Assembly (NCBI GenBank): GCA_026686845.1
Contig: JAIVEN010000013.1
Span: 13,536,001 to 13,600,000, forward strand
DNA length: 64,000 nt
Source: Adenanthera pavonina
Lineage: Eukaryota; Streptophyta; Magnoliopsida; Fabales; Fabaceae
Direction of reading: 5' to 3'
Part shown: positions 23,694 to 34,478 of the stretch, piece after piece
Layout of the letters: the number at the start of each line of letters is the position of its first letter
Position numbering within the stretch: position 1 is the stretch's first letter
The notes under the pieces: generated by a model
The model's database searches: none
The model's input: the letters and a program-made list of their open reading frames with translations, nothing else
What the model was told of the DNA's origin: nothing
Program-made: the position numbers and the translations under genes

Positions 23694-24599
23694 TGTTAGG
23701 TTGATTGGCCATACAAGAGGGGTGAATTGGGTGATGCAAGATTTTTTCCCTTTCGAAGCATAACTCAATTTCGCCAAGTGTTGTGACAGAACAGGTATGA
23801 ATAGAGTATGATGAGTAGATAGATGAAATGAGGAAATGAAGAATTAGACACAAGAATTTATACTGGTTCAGCCTAAATGACTTGGCCTATATCTAGTATT
23901 TAAGCCACCACTTGAGATTTTCACTATATCTCACAAGTTTGATCTGAGCACTTATGAAGCCTCAGTACATCCTACAAGTTTCAGTAGACACTTGTAAAGT
24001 CACTCTCCCCATACCTTTACAAGATGTGTAATTTCCTTTAATCTTTTCCCACACCAAGATTTTACCTAAAAATTGTAGAAAATAATAAATATAGAATTAA
24101 AACTCTCTTTTAGAGTAAATAATACATTGAAAGCTCACTCTAATAAGATGGTTTTAACTATAAATGTTGATATAGAAAGATTTATAAATTGTAGTAGCAT
24201 TTTGGCACAAACTCACTTAAATTAGTTACCCATAAGTTCAAATAAGGTTCTATTTATAGATTTATAGCTTAATTAGGTGTTAAACACAAGATCTTGTTAA
24301 TGCAAATGTTTTGATGATTCCAAAAGTGAGTTTGGTAGATTCAATATCAAAGGAATACAAGTGAAGTGAAGAATAAAGTTGGAACTTCTTGAAGAACTGG
24401 TTCACAATCCTAGAGAATTCATTTGTAAAAGAAGGTAGTAAGGTTTGAATATGAATTAATCCAACACTATAAGATGACTAATGGAATGACTAACTGTTAA
24501 CTCATAATTTCAAAATTGGTTTTCAAGAAATAGCTACCTAATGAGGGTAAAACTCTAATCTTAAATTGATCAATTTGGTTTTCAGTGATAATGCTTTGC

Positions 24600-25294
24600 C
24601 TTATGGGAATAAGATCAATTTCAAAGACTGTTTTCAAAAGTGCTTACTTTGTTTTCAAGATAATGGTTCACCTTATACGCATAACCATTGAAGGATATAG
24701 GGATAAAGACTCAATCTCAAAGGTTTTTCAGTGTTTATTCTTCAATTTCATGAAAAGGGATTGAGGTTATCTACATAACACAGGTTGAGAATCAAGTTCT
24801 CAAGTCTGTCCAAGTGGTTATCCTAATAAGGCAGGCACCTTATGCGTATAACACAGTGAACAGTGTAGAAAAGTGGTACTGTACGGTTTGATATTTGTAT
24901 AACTTAGGGAGGTTATCCGCATAACATATGTCATAAAGCACTTGGACTCCTCGGGTCAACACGTTATTCGTATAACCAAGAGAGGTTATCTGAATAACAT
25001 GTATTTCAGAATTCTTAAACCATTCTTGGGAAAATAGCTTGTTCACATAATCTTATGAGGTAGTCCCGATAACCCAATTTTCACAAAGGCTCAGTTTTGA
25101 GAAAAACTTGACGTTATCCTGATAACTAAGTGGTTTTCATGAAAATGAGTTCGAGTTAAAACTTAGTCATTTTGGGAAATTCGTTATCCACATAACCTAG
25201 GTAGGTTATCCGAATAACGAAGAACTCTATATTGAAAACAGAGGGAAACAGTCACCCGTTATCCGCATAACATGAGGAGGTTATCAGCATAACC
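24600..25294 (+). repeat. Array of GTTAT-N4-ATAAC palindromes in LTR U3
   Basis: At least twelve copies or near copies occur, including 24672-24687, 24765-24780, 24816-24830, 24839-24853, 24911-24925, 24962-24977, 24984-24998, 25112-25127, 25182-25197, 25204-25218, 25258-25272 and 25279-25294. The core is GTTATCCGCATAAC with a variable centre. Pairs often sit about 22 bp apart (24962/24984, 25182/25204, 25258/25279). All lie upstream of the TATA box at 25388, as expected for a promoter control array. The half site TTATCC resembles plant MYB-type TATCC boxes; that is inference. Confidence 0.85.
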
Positions 25295-25387
25295 TCTGTC
25301 AGATGCATTTACCGCGGTAGGTGAATGGGAACTTTATTATGAGTAACGGCTAATCTTTGTTTCCAACGGATAGTTTTACCCCAAGAC

Positions 25388-25396
25388 TATAAATAG
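25388..25396 (+). promoter_or_regulatory. TATA box of solo LTR (TATAAATAG)
   Basis: TATAAATAG lies about 95 bp after the last palindrome of the U3 array. The same box occurs in the plus-strand solo LTRs at 28663-28671 and 36026-36033. Confidence 0.65.
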
Positions 25397-27222
25397 AACT
25401 TCATTTAAGATATTAAAAAAGGAGAATAACGATTTACATGCTGAAAATTTGCTATTTCATTTATTGATTCATTCAAAGCTCACTTACCCTCTGTTTAGTT
25501 CATTTATTACACTTTAACTTTCATATCCGCTCTTTTGAGAGAGATTACAATTTGTACACATATACACATTTGTAGATTGTTCTTAATGTGAGAATACACT
25601 AAGAGAGACACACTTACTCTTAAGTGAGAAGAGTGAGAGAGTATGTTATAGCTCAAACGCTTGGGCTGTTTGTATACTGCGATTTTTGCAAGAACCCATT
25701 GAAAACTTGCAAGAGATAGTGGAAAAATCCCGATGGTAGCTTGGGGACTGGACGTAGGTCAAGAGGATTATACCAAACTAGGATAAACTGTTGTGTCCTC
25801 TTCCTCTTTCCTTTTATTGCTTATACTCTGTTTTCTGTTATCTCGTTTGTATAACTACTGTTATTTGCCTTTGTAGAAAAATTTTAATCTTCCCAATTCA
25901 CCCCCCTCTTGGGAAGCCAGCTTAGCTAATAGATCTATTCATTAGACATAAGTTCTAGTCGTTACTCTGCAAAAAGAGCCATTGAACAACCGCATTAAAT
26001 GAATCTAATATATCAAAATTTGAATTTTGAGGCTTAATAGACAAACTTCGCAAAGTTAGCATAATTATATGTTTAACATTGAACCTTGAAATTCATCTGT
26101 TACAAAGTGACATTTGAATTTCAAGTTTGCAAAAGATACATCATGTTAGTTTGTGCAAATTTTCATATTGAAAGTGTATCTATTTGGTTTGAACAGTTAC
26201 TTCAAGTTTTAACAGTGCACTTTAAAATTAGAATTTCAAAAATTGAAATTAGAATTTCAGAGACCAAAATTTATCTATCAGAGACTAAAATTCATCTATC
26301 AAAAGCATGATCAAACCCATGTGATTTTTCCTTGAAATTAGAATTTTAGATCAAAATTCGTTTATCAAAGATTGAAATTCATCTATAGAGGCATGTTCAA
26401 ACCTATGTGACTTTTATTTGAAATTAGAATTTCAGTCTCTGAAATTCAAATTTTAGAGATTGAAATTCATCAATTAGAGGTATGTTCAAATCTTTGCAAC
26501 TTTTGCACATTTTCACTAACTATACTTAGCTCGAAATTTGAATTTCATATTTAAAATTTGTCTATTGGAGATAAAACCACTATAACTTTGAATTTCAACA
26601 AGTAAAGTGTGAATTTTGTACAAAATGAACATGAATTATATGCAAAATTCATCTGTTAGCCAATATTTCTTAATTATAACACATGCTTATATCATATTTA
26701 CTTATTCTAACTCATTTAAAATATATGGTAATAAGATTAAGTAAATTTCAAAGATTAAACCACCTCATGATCTAAGTGATAACAAAATATATCTAATAGT
26801 TAGGTTTTCAAAAGTTGAACTCTACTTTCATTTTGTTATTCCCATTCTTGGTATGCTTCTTTCTAATCTCTCATTCTTGGTATGCTCCTTTCTTCTTCTT
26901 TAAGTGAGACATGATATTGATTTTCCTTTCTTTATTCCAATATTCACTCTTCTTACTTGAACAATCCAATATTTAATGCATTACACTTACAAACCAAATA
27001 GTTAGTCCAATTTATTTATTCAACTTGTATTATAAAATATAAGAGTACAGTGAATATATCAATACATGGCATGATATATGCATTATAAACATAATTAAAT
27101 ATATGCTAATGCACATTTTACTTCTTTGAGGAACAATATATATGTTAGACACATATGATGCATTTGTTTATTATTATTCTATATTTTTCATCATCAAAAC
27201 TTATATTATATTAAACCTAACA

Positions 27223-27236
27223 GTCTCCCCCTTTTT
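27223..27236 (-). other. Polypurine tract, element III
   Basis: On the minus strand it reads AAAAAGGGGGAGAC directly before the LTR start TGTTAGG. Confidence 0.78.
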
Positions 27237-27601
27237 GATGATGACAAATCACTAGTGAAAAATATACTTAATGAATTATTAACACTTATAATATAGTTTA
27301 TCTCAATTATTTCCTAATTAAGCACATGCATATTTTTGCACACAATTTTTCCCCCTATTTAATGTCAACAAAAAGGTTTGAAGAAAAATTCTTCTATAAT
27401 TCTTCTCTCTATATTTGTGAGATTGTACTAGTAAGCACAGATGTCTAGGGTTGTTTCAAGCACATATTATAGCACAAGCTGAAATGTAAATCATCATCAA
27501 AACTTATTATGTACTACATGTTCGGATTATGCCAATTTTTACTAATATCAAAATTGATACCAATTGTTGCTTGAAACTATTATAATACCAAGTGTTATAA
27601 T

Positions 27602-29213
27602 TATTGAATCAAGTGTTTTTGATGATTCCAAACCAATTGGAGCTTGAAAGGAAGATATCAAAGGTGTACAAGATATCTCAAGTGAAGAAATCCAGGAATC
27701 CAGGAAGAATTGAGAACAAAAATAGTTTGTAGGATCTTTCACTGTATTCACATGAGTAAAAGGCTTTGATTCTTCACCCAAATGTTTTTAAAATACGTTT
27801 TTCAACATATCTTATGATAACTTATGACATATTTGAAAAATACTCATTAACAGACAATTTTTGAAGTGTTAAACTTGATATGTTACTTTAAAAAGTCAAA
27901 TTTTGATAACTGAAATTCAAACTTCGAATTGAAAATATGTAAGTCTGAAAAAAGGTTTCTCTAACAAATGAATGTCAGCCTTTGAAAATTCGAATTTCAG
28001 GTAAAACACATACTGTGAAAAATGAAAAATCCATATGAAGATATGTCAAAGTTCATCTAAAAGTGAAGTTTAAAAAGAGTTCTAAGTCAGTCCTTTGACA
28101 GACGAACTTTAAATTTGAAAAGTCAAACTTTGGAAAGATAATTTATAAATCTATTCATATGCTTTTCTGACAGACAAACTTTAGTCTTCAGAAATTTAAA
28201 TGTTGGATTAAGTCTGATAAAAGATCTCTCTGACAAACGAACTTTGGTATTTGAAAATTCAAATTTCGAAAAGAAAAATTTTTGTGCCATATTGAGTTGG
28301 TTACTAATAGACAAATTTTGGGCACTAAAATTCAAACTTTGAAGGCATTGTAGCAATATGGAACAATTGTTCACTTTTACCAGAAAAATTTTAAACTTAA
28401 AAATTTGTATGTTTTAACATGGAAATATTTGTCAAAAATGAAAATTCGAATTTTGCTTTAGAACAGACGAACTTTGAAGTTCAACATTAAAATATTTAGC
28501 TTATGGTCTCTATGAAATTCGTCTGTTAACACCATAAAATTTAAACTTTGGATGTCAGACGCATTAAATGTGGTTGGTGAACGGATAATTTTGTAGAGTA
28601 ACCATTGGGTAACGTCTATAATGGCTAGATCTTGTCTCTAACATAGAGTTAAGACATAAATCTATAAATAGAACTTTATTTGAAGGAATGGGTAACGATT
28701 TTACATTGTATATACTGAAACTTTACCAAATTCTTTAGTCAAAACCTTCTACTCTCACATACTTCTTACTTTGTACTTCAACTATCATATTCACTCTAAA
28801 TTAGAGAGTTCATTTACTATAACAAATTTTATCTTCATCTGGAAGATAGATATTCTTGTAAGAGAATTTCACAAGGAATTTGGGAAGCACTAAGATAGAG
28901 TGCAAAGAGATAAACTGTAAGCTCTTGGAACAGAGCATAGAGTTATACTGTGGCATTACAAGGAGTCCACCTAATTCTTGCAAGATAGTGAAAAATCTCA
29001 AGTGGTAGAGTGAGGACTGGACGTAGGTCAAGAGAAAGAGATCGAACCAGGATAAATATTTGTGTCTTCTCTTCCCTTACCTTGCGTTCCACTTTGTTGT
29101 ATTTTATACTTTGTTTTTCTGTCTCTCATGCTTTCACAGCTTTTTTACACTTTTGCAGAAAATTTTTAATCTTCCTAATTCTACCCCCTCTTGGGAAGCA
29201 AGCAAACCTAACA
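27602..29213 (+). mobile_element. Solo LTR, Sirevirus-like family A, plus strand, in element III interior
   Basis: The 1,612-bp LTR starts TATTGAATCAAGTG (TG changed to TA) and ends AGCAAACCTAACA. A perfect 5-bp duplication ATAAT flanks it (27597-27601, 29214-29218). U3 (27850-28560) repeats a unit that joins a 'CTGACAGACGAACTTTG' motif to an 'AAATTCGAATTT' palindrome. The TATA box is at 28663-28671. U5 has 'GGACTGGACGTAGGTCAAG'. It is a sister of the solo LTR at 34920. Confidence 0.9.
28663..28671 (+). promoter_or_regulatory. TATA box of solo LTR (TATAAATAG)
   Basis: TATAAATAG is followed by AACTTTATTTGAAG, the same context as in the other LTRs of the lineage. Confidence 0.62.
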
Positions 29214-29218
29214 ATAAT

Positions 29219-30070
29219 ACTTCTTATTAGTGTGATCATGATATGCATACATCATAAGGGGTATCTTAGAGTTGAAGAGTTGTTACCTTCTTCCATTAGG
29301 ATCAAGGAGAGATGTTGAAACACCATTTGCTCTTTTTAGTAAGTTAAGATCAAGCAATAGAACTCTTCACAATAAAATCAGATGAGCTAAAGTATAAGTA
29401 AATTAATTATAGAGAATGTTCCTCCTCAACCTATGCATTTCATATGATAAAACTAAGGAAGTACAGTACAGCTAATAAGCATGTTCATACAAAATTATAT
29501 GATTGAGATTCCTGTTTTAACTCAAAAAGAGCTTTTAAAAAAAACCTTTACATGCAAAGTTATAAGCTCCTCATAAGTATGAATATTTATTCAAGTATAC
29601 ATGCTTTTCAGGACATTACTCAAATTAAAATTACTATTCACAAGAAATTTTTGAAAAGCACATGAGTTTGGTTATACAAATAAAGAAATGAACTTGTACA
29701 AATATTGAACTTCATAGTAAGTACCATCATATTCAGATAGTTCATTATTTGAATAAGGACCATACTTTATTTTAATAACCTCAAATAACAATATCAACCA
29801 AGCATATATGAAAACATGTTAAACACTTACAAACCAGCTTGGTTAATATCCAACTTCTTCCCTTTTTCAGTATGATTCCAATTAAGCACATCAGATACTC
29901 CATTTTTATCAGACTTTCACCATTTAGCTTAAGGAGTACCAAAGATCATCTCTTATTATTTTTGGCTTGTATATAGTGTAGTATTGCACATGTCTTCCTT
30001 TTGCATACAAACCATTACCTTTTAAGCTTCTGCTTTTTCTCTTCTCAAGGTAAGTAATTTGGTTTTCATT
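29219..30070. other. Element III interior after gag, unassigned
   Basis: AT-rich sequence between the nested solo LTR and the gag remnant. I see no protease, integrase or reverse transcriptase motif in any frame. In a complete element pol would begin here, so most of the interior has been lost. Confidence 0.5.
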
Positions 30071-31845
30071 TTAGCTACTTCCTTGAGATGAGTGAAATGA
30101 TTGCTTCCAGTGCTTCTCCTTATGATTTGCAATTACTGTTTTAGAGTTTTGAGAAGCTTTCCTTTTCAGCAATCTCTTTCTTGCACCAATGTGTTCTTTC
30201 TTCTTGGATTTGTTCTGCACACATGAAACACTAGAAGAACATTTTGGTACCCACTTGTTTTTGGGTCCAGGAGGGTTAGTGGTATTCTTTGGAATCCATT
30301 TCATGCCTTTGCTTAAACCATTTCTCTTGATATTGCACAGATGAGCAATATGCCTCTTTTTACCACAATATATGCATGATGGTAAGCTAGGCATTATAGT
30401 AGACACAAAGATTTTCAAACAGCTTTTATTTTTCTCCTTGGATTCACTCATATAGCCAACACCCAACTTGTTAGATACATATTTCTATTTGCCAAATGGA
30501 ATATTCAACTTATCCTTTTTTGGAGTGAAATTAGCTATGACTTTAGTTAATTCTTCTTTTTCATTAGTTAATCTATCACATGAATCACAAGAGGAAGTGT
30601 GTGAGTAGGTTTCACAGATATTTTCTAACTTATCTATTTTCTTTTTAATGATTCCTTTTCATTCTTTTCCAATTGTAATTTATTTTCTAAGAAAATCACT
30701 TTCTTTTTACTGTGTATAAGTGATTTTGCTAATCTAATCAGTTCATCATGCATTTTAATATAAGTATCTTGCAATTCATTCAAAGAGTAATAAGAATCAG
30801 ATTCAGAGTCAGAATTTGATAAATCATCATTGGTCTTAGCCATCAAGCATGGATAGGTATCCTTATCATCTTCATCTAAACTGTTGCCCTAGATTGTAGA
30901 GGTATATGTCACTTTAGCTTTTCACTTTTCTTCTCTGCATATCTTCCTCCTTGCCTCTTTGAAAAATACTTTAGTTTATTAGCATGGCAGGAGTATTTTT
31001 GTTCCTGAAGCTCCTTTGTTTTTTATGCTAAGGAATCTACCAAATTTGATGGCCAACTGTTTCAACTCGTCCTCCTCATCATTATTGCTGCTATCATCAC
31101 TTTCATCATCAGTATTATCATCTGCTAAGCTTTGTGATAAAGTAACTTTGGACATCAGTATCTTTTCTTTATTCTGTTGCTCCCATAGAAGGTCAAGTCT
31201 TCCTTCATGAACCAGTAAGACTTCCAAACAGTGCAGTGACAGACTGATATAATTCTCCTCTTGTCTCTTCAATGGCTGTTACTTTCAGTTGCCATTCTTT
31301 GGGTAGAGCTCTAATTATTTTGCAAACTTGCTCTCTTATATGCTCTTTCCTAAAGTTGCTAGATGATTGATTGTATGAGTAAATTGAATTTGGAAATCTT
31401 TAATTGACTTACCATCAATCATCTTGAACATTTCATATTTTTCTGTAACAGAGCTAAGTTTGTTTTCTTTTACTCCCTTGATTCCTTCATGACTAATCTC
31501 TAGAGTATCCCACATTTCCTTTGCTATGTTATAATCTGATACTCTGAAGAACTCATCTTGATTTAGAGCATAGACCAATGAGTGTTTTGCCTTGAAATTC
31601 AGTAGGACTCTTTGTTTATCTTCAGCGTTATACTCTTTCTCTAGCTTCTCTCTGTATGTGTCACTGTCATCTATCTTCTTTGGTATAAAATCTCATTTCT
31701 TTATGATAGACCAAATGTCTAAGTCTATGGATTGAAGAAATATCTGCATTCTCATCTTCTAGTATACATAGTATTTCCCAATGAAGCCTAGAGGTCTAGT
31801 GATATTGTTCCCCTATGGCAGTATGTTCTCTTCAAAACTAGTCAT
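30071..31845 (-). pseudogene. Copia gag remnant of element III
   Basis: The likely start is ATG 31845 ('MTSFEENILP', followed directly by a stop). The UBN2-type block lies at 31578-31336 with 'AKEMWDTLEISHEG' and 'EKYEMFKMIDGKS'. An acidic linker follows (31110-31050). The zinc knuckle 'CIYCGKKRHIAHLCN' at about 30390-30344 leads into 'GMKWIPK' and 'NKWVPKCSS', and the frame closes at 30071. The first part has stops and shifts; the last part is open for 131 codons. It parallels the gag of element II, including the second knuckle 'KKxHIxxxC' and the 'W(V/I)PK' motif. Confidence 0.8.
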
Positions 31846-31884
31846 CTTGCTCTAGGATGATTAGATTCTTTACTGGGAGTCCAA

Positions 31885-31896
31885 GCTCTGATACCA
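31885..31896 (-). other. tRNA-Met primer-binding site, element III
   Basis: On the minus strand it reads TGGTATCAGAGC, the standard initiator tRNA-Met site of plant Copia elements, two bases after the LTR end. Confidence 0.9.
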
Positions 31897-31898
31897 AT

Positions 31899-32651
31899 TG
31901 TTAGGTTAGCTGGACACTAAAAAGGGAATGAATTAGGTGATGTAAGATTTTTTCCCTTTCGAAGTATAACCTAATTTCACCAAGTGTTGTTGTAGAACAG
32001 GTATGAATAGAGTGTGATAAAGTAGATAGATGAAATGAGGAGATGAATGATTAGACACAAGAATTTATACTGGTTCGGCCCAAACCACTTGGCTTACGTC
32101 CAGTTCTTAAGCTACCATTTGAGATTTTTACTATATCCCACAAGTTTGATCCAGGTACTTGTAAAGCCTTAGTACATCCCATAAGTTTTAATAAGTATTT
32201 GTGAAGCCACTCTCCCCACACCCTTACAAGATGTGTAATTTCTCTTGCTATTTTTCCATACTAAGATTCTACCCAGAAATTATAAAAAAGAATAAATATA
32301 GAATTGAGACTCTATTTTAGAGTAAATGATACATTGAATGATCACTCTAATAAGGTGAGTTTAACTATATTGATACAGAAAGATTTTATAAATTATAACA
32401 GCATTTTGGCCCAAACTCACTTAAATTCATTCACATTAGTTCAAATGAGGTTCTATTTATAGATTTATGGATTAACTAGATGTTAGACACAAGATCTATC
32501 CATTAAACACAAGTTCTAGTCGTTAATATGAAGAAAGAGCCATTCAACAACCACATTAAATGCGTCTAACATACCAAAATTTGAATTTTGAGGCTTAATA
32601 GACAAACTTCGCAAGTCAGCATAGTTATGTGTTTAACGTTGAATCTTGAAA
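31899..32651 (-). repeat. Element III right (5') LTR, family B, cut by element IV
   Basis: It starts TGTTAGGTTAGCTGGACAC and matches the left LTR of element III to 32651. There the LTR of element IV begins inside U3, at a point equal to about 26090 in the left LTR. The rest is missing from the window. A minus-strand TATA box is at 32454-32461. Confidence 0.8.
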
Positions 32652-34177
32652 TGTTAGGTTTGCTGGCTTCTCAAGAGTGGGGTGAATTGAGAAGTTTAAA
32701 ATTTTTCTGCAAAATTGTGATAAGATAGTGTTAGTAAAAGTTGCAGAAGACATAGTACAGAATATAAAAGGCAGTTGCAAGGTAAAAGGGGAGAGAACAC
32801 AAAGATTTATCCTGGTTCAGTCTACTCTACTTGACCTATGTCTAGTCTTCAAGCCATCATTTGAGATTTTTCACTATCTTGCAAGAATTCAGTGGGCCCT
32901 TTACAATGCCATAGTACAACCTTGTGCTCTATTCTAAAAGCTTTCAAATTGACACTCTATACTCTAACAAAGTGTTTCCCAAATCCCTTGTGAAAACCCC
33001 TCATAAGAAAATCCTTCCTCTAGATGAAAAAAAGATTTTTTACAGAATGAAAAACTCTTTAATAAGAGTAAATGAGATAGTTGAAGTGCAATCAATGAAG
33101 TGTAAGTGGATAAAAGACTTTGACTAAAGATTTTAGCAGAATCTCGGTATTTACAGCATAATTAGTTACCCACGACTTCAAATAAAGTTCTATTTATAAA
33201 TTTGTGACTTAACTAGACATTAGATACAAGATCTAGCCTTTAGAGGTATTACCCAATGGTTACTCTGTAAACTATCCGTTCACTAATCACATTTAATGCA
33301 TCTGACACACTAAAATTAAAATTTTGGGTGCCAACAGACGAATTTCGCAAAGGCCATAAGCTGAAACTTTAACGTTGAACTTCCAAAATTTGTGTGTTCA
33401 AAAGTGAAATTCGAATTTTTATTATGTCAAATATATCATATGTTAAAACATATGAATTTTCATATTCAAAGTGCATTTGTTGGATGTGAACAGTTATCTC
33501 ATGTTTTTAATGTATACTTAAACTTTGAATTTTGGGATGCCAAAATTTATCTATCCGAGCCTAGCTTAACATGGCACAAAAATTCTTCTTTGTTAAATTC
33601 AAATTTTGTAATTTCAAAATTCATCTATCAGAGAGACCTCTAACCAAACTTACAAGTCTTCATTCCAAAAATTCAAATTTTGAAATTCAAAATTTGTCTG
33701 TCAGAGGGACTGTTTTTAAACTCTTTTTACATTTTAATATTAGATGAACTTTTACATGACTTCAGACAAATTTTGCATATTTGCTTAACTATGCTTGATT
33801 TGAAATTCGAATTTCAACACTTAAAATTCGTCTGTCAGAGGTGACATCTCTGTAACTTTGAATTTCAGTCAATAAAGTTTGAATTTTCAACAATATATAT
33901 ATAGGGCTTAACAACTCAAAATTCATCTATTGGTCAGTGTTTTTCAAATTTAACATATGTTAACATAGGATAACGTAAAAATCACATATTTAGATGTAGT
34001 GGGAGTTTAAGTAACTAAAATCAAAGCCTTTTACCTTGTGTACAAAGTGAGAGATCCTAATAACTAATTCTTCACCTATTTCTTCTTGGATTTCTTCACT
34101 TGATTGCTCTTATACTCCTTTGATATTTTCCTTCCAAGCTCTAGTTGTTTAGAATCATCAAAACACTTGATTCAACA
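32652..34177 (-). repeat. Element IV left (3') LTR, family A
   Basis: The 1,526-bp LTR starts TGTTAGGTTTGCTGGCTTCTC and ends CTTGATTCAACA. It resembles the LTRs at 1261 and 13902. The minus-strand TATA box is at 33191-33198, and the U3 'TCTGTCAGAGG' and 'ATTCGAATTTC' motifs lie at 33330-33900. Confidence 0.85.
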
Positions 34178-34192
34178 TTCTCCCCCTTTTTT
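34178..34192 (-). other. Polypurine tract, element IV
   Basis: On the minus strand it reads AAAAAAGGGGGAGAA directly before TGTTGAATC. Confidence 0.8.
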
Positions 34193-34478
34193 ATGATGAC
34201 AAAACAACTTGGAAAATGGATTAGTACTTGGGTTTGTCTCTAAGAGCTCCCCCTTAACATATTCATTATAATTTAAAGATAAGTATAGCACATATAGGAG
34301 AGCAGAAGGAAACTATAGAATCACATTGTATTAATTCATTCAAAGTTCAGTACAGTGATTCAACAAGTACAAGACATTGCAAGATTAGTATTTCAAAAGC
34401 AAGATTAACATTTCAATACAAGAGATTATGCAAATAGAAATAAGCAGCCCTAAGATCTAAGCCTTAAGGATCTAGCAA

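Larger units (their letters stand above)
24295..25931 (+). mobile_element. Solo LTR, Sirevirus-like, plus strand, palindrome-rich U3
   Basis: The 1,637-bp LTR starts TGTTAATGCAAATGTTTTGA and ends AGCTTAGCTAATA (CA changed to TA). A perfect 5-bp duplication GATCT flanks it (24290-24294, 25932-25936), and the interrupted family B sequence resumes after it. Uninterrupted copies at 7060 and 32490 show the empty site. U3 carries at least twelve copies of a palindrome (see 24600-25294). The R/U5 part (25400-25931) has the 'GGGGACTGGACGTAGGTCAA' block shared with the other LTRs of this lineage. Confidence 0.9.
23694..27222 (-). repeat. Element III left (3') LTR, family B
   Basis: It starts TGTTAGGTTGATTGGCCATAC and ends TTAAACCTAACA, followed by a polypurine tract. 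Removing the nested solo LTR leaves about 1.9 kb, longer than family A LTRs. Its last 500 bp (26750-27222) are unlike the other LTRs here. A minus-strand TATA box is at 24251-24258. Confidence 0.78.
23694..32651 (-). mobile_element. Element III: Sirevirus-like Copia element without pol, right LTR cut
   Basis: Read on the minus strand: partial LTR (32651-31899), perfect primer-binding site, gag remnant, a short unassigned stretch, polypurine tract, LTR (27222-23694). No protease, integrase, reverse transcriptase or third ORF is visible. Two younger plus-strand solo LTRs are inserted, one in its left LTR and one in its interior. Element IV cuts its right LTR. The left flank is CCATA (23689-23693); the matching right duplication is lost. 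Confidence 0.8.

Noticed and set aside
24600..25294. Regularly repeated short palindromes considered as a CRISPR array
   Set aside because: The setting is a plant LTR; unit spacing varies, there is no constant repeat with unique spacers, and there are no cas genes.
29010..29318. Open stretch of 102 codons on the plus strand
   Set aside because: Lies across U5 of the solo LTR and its flank; no homology to a known protein.
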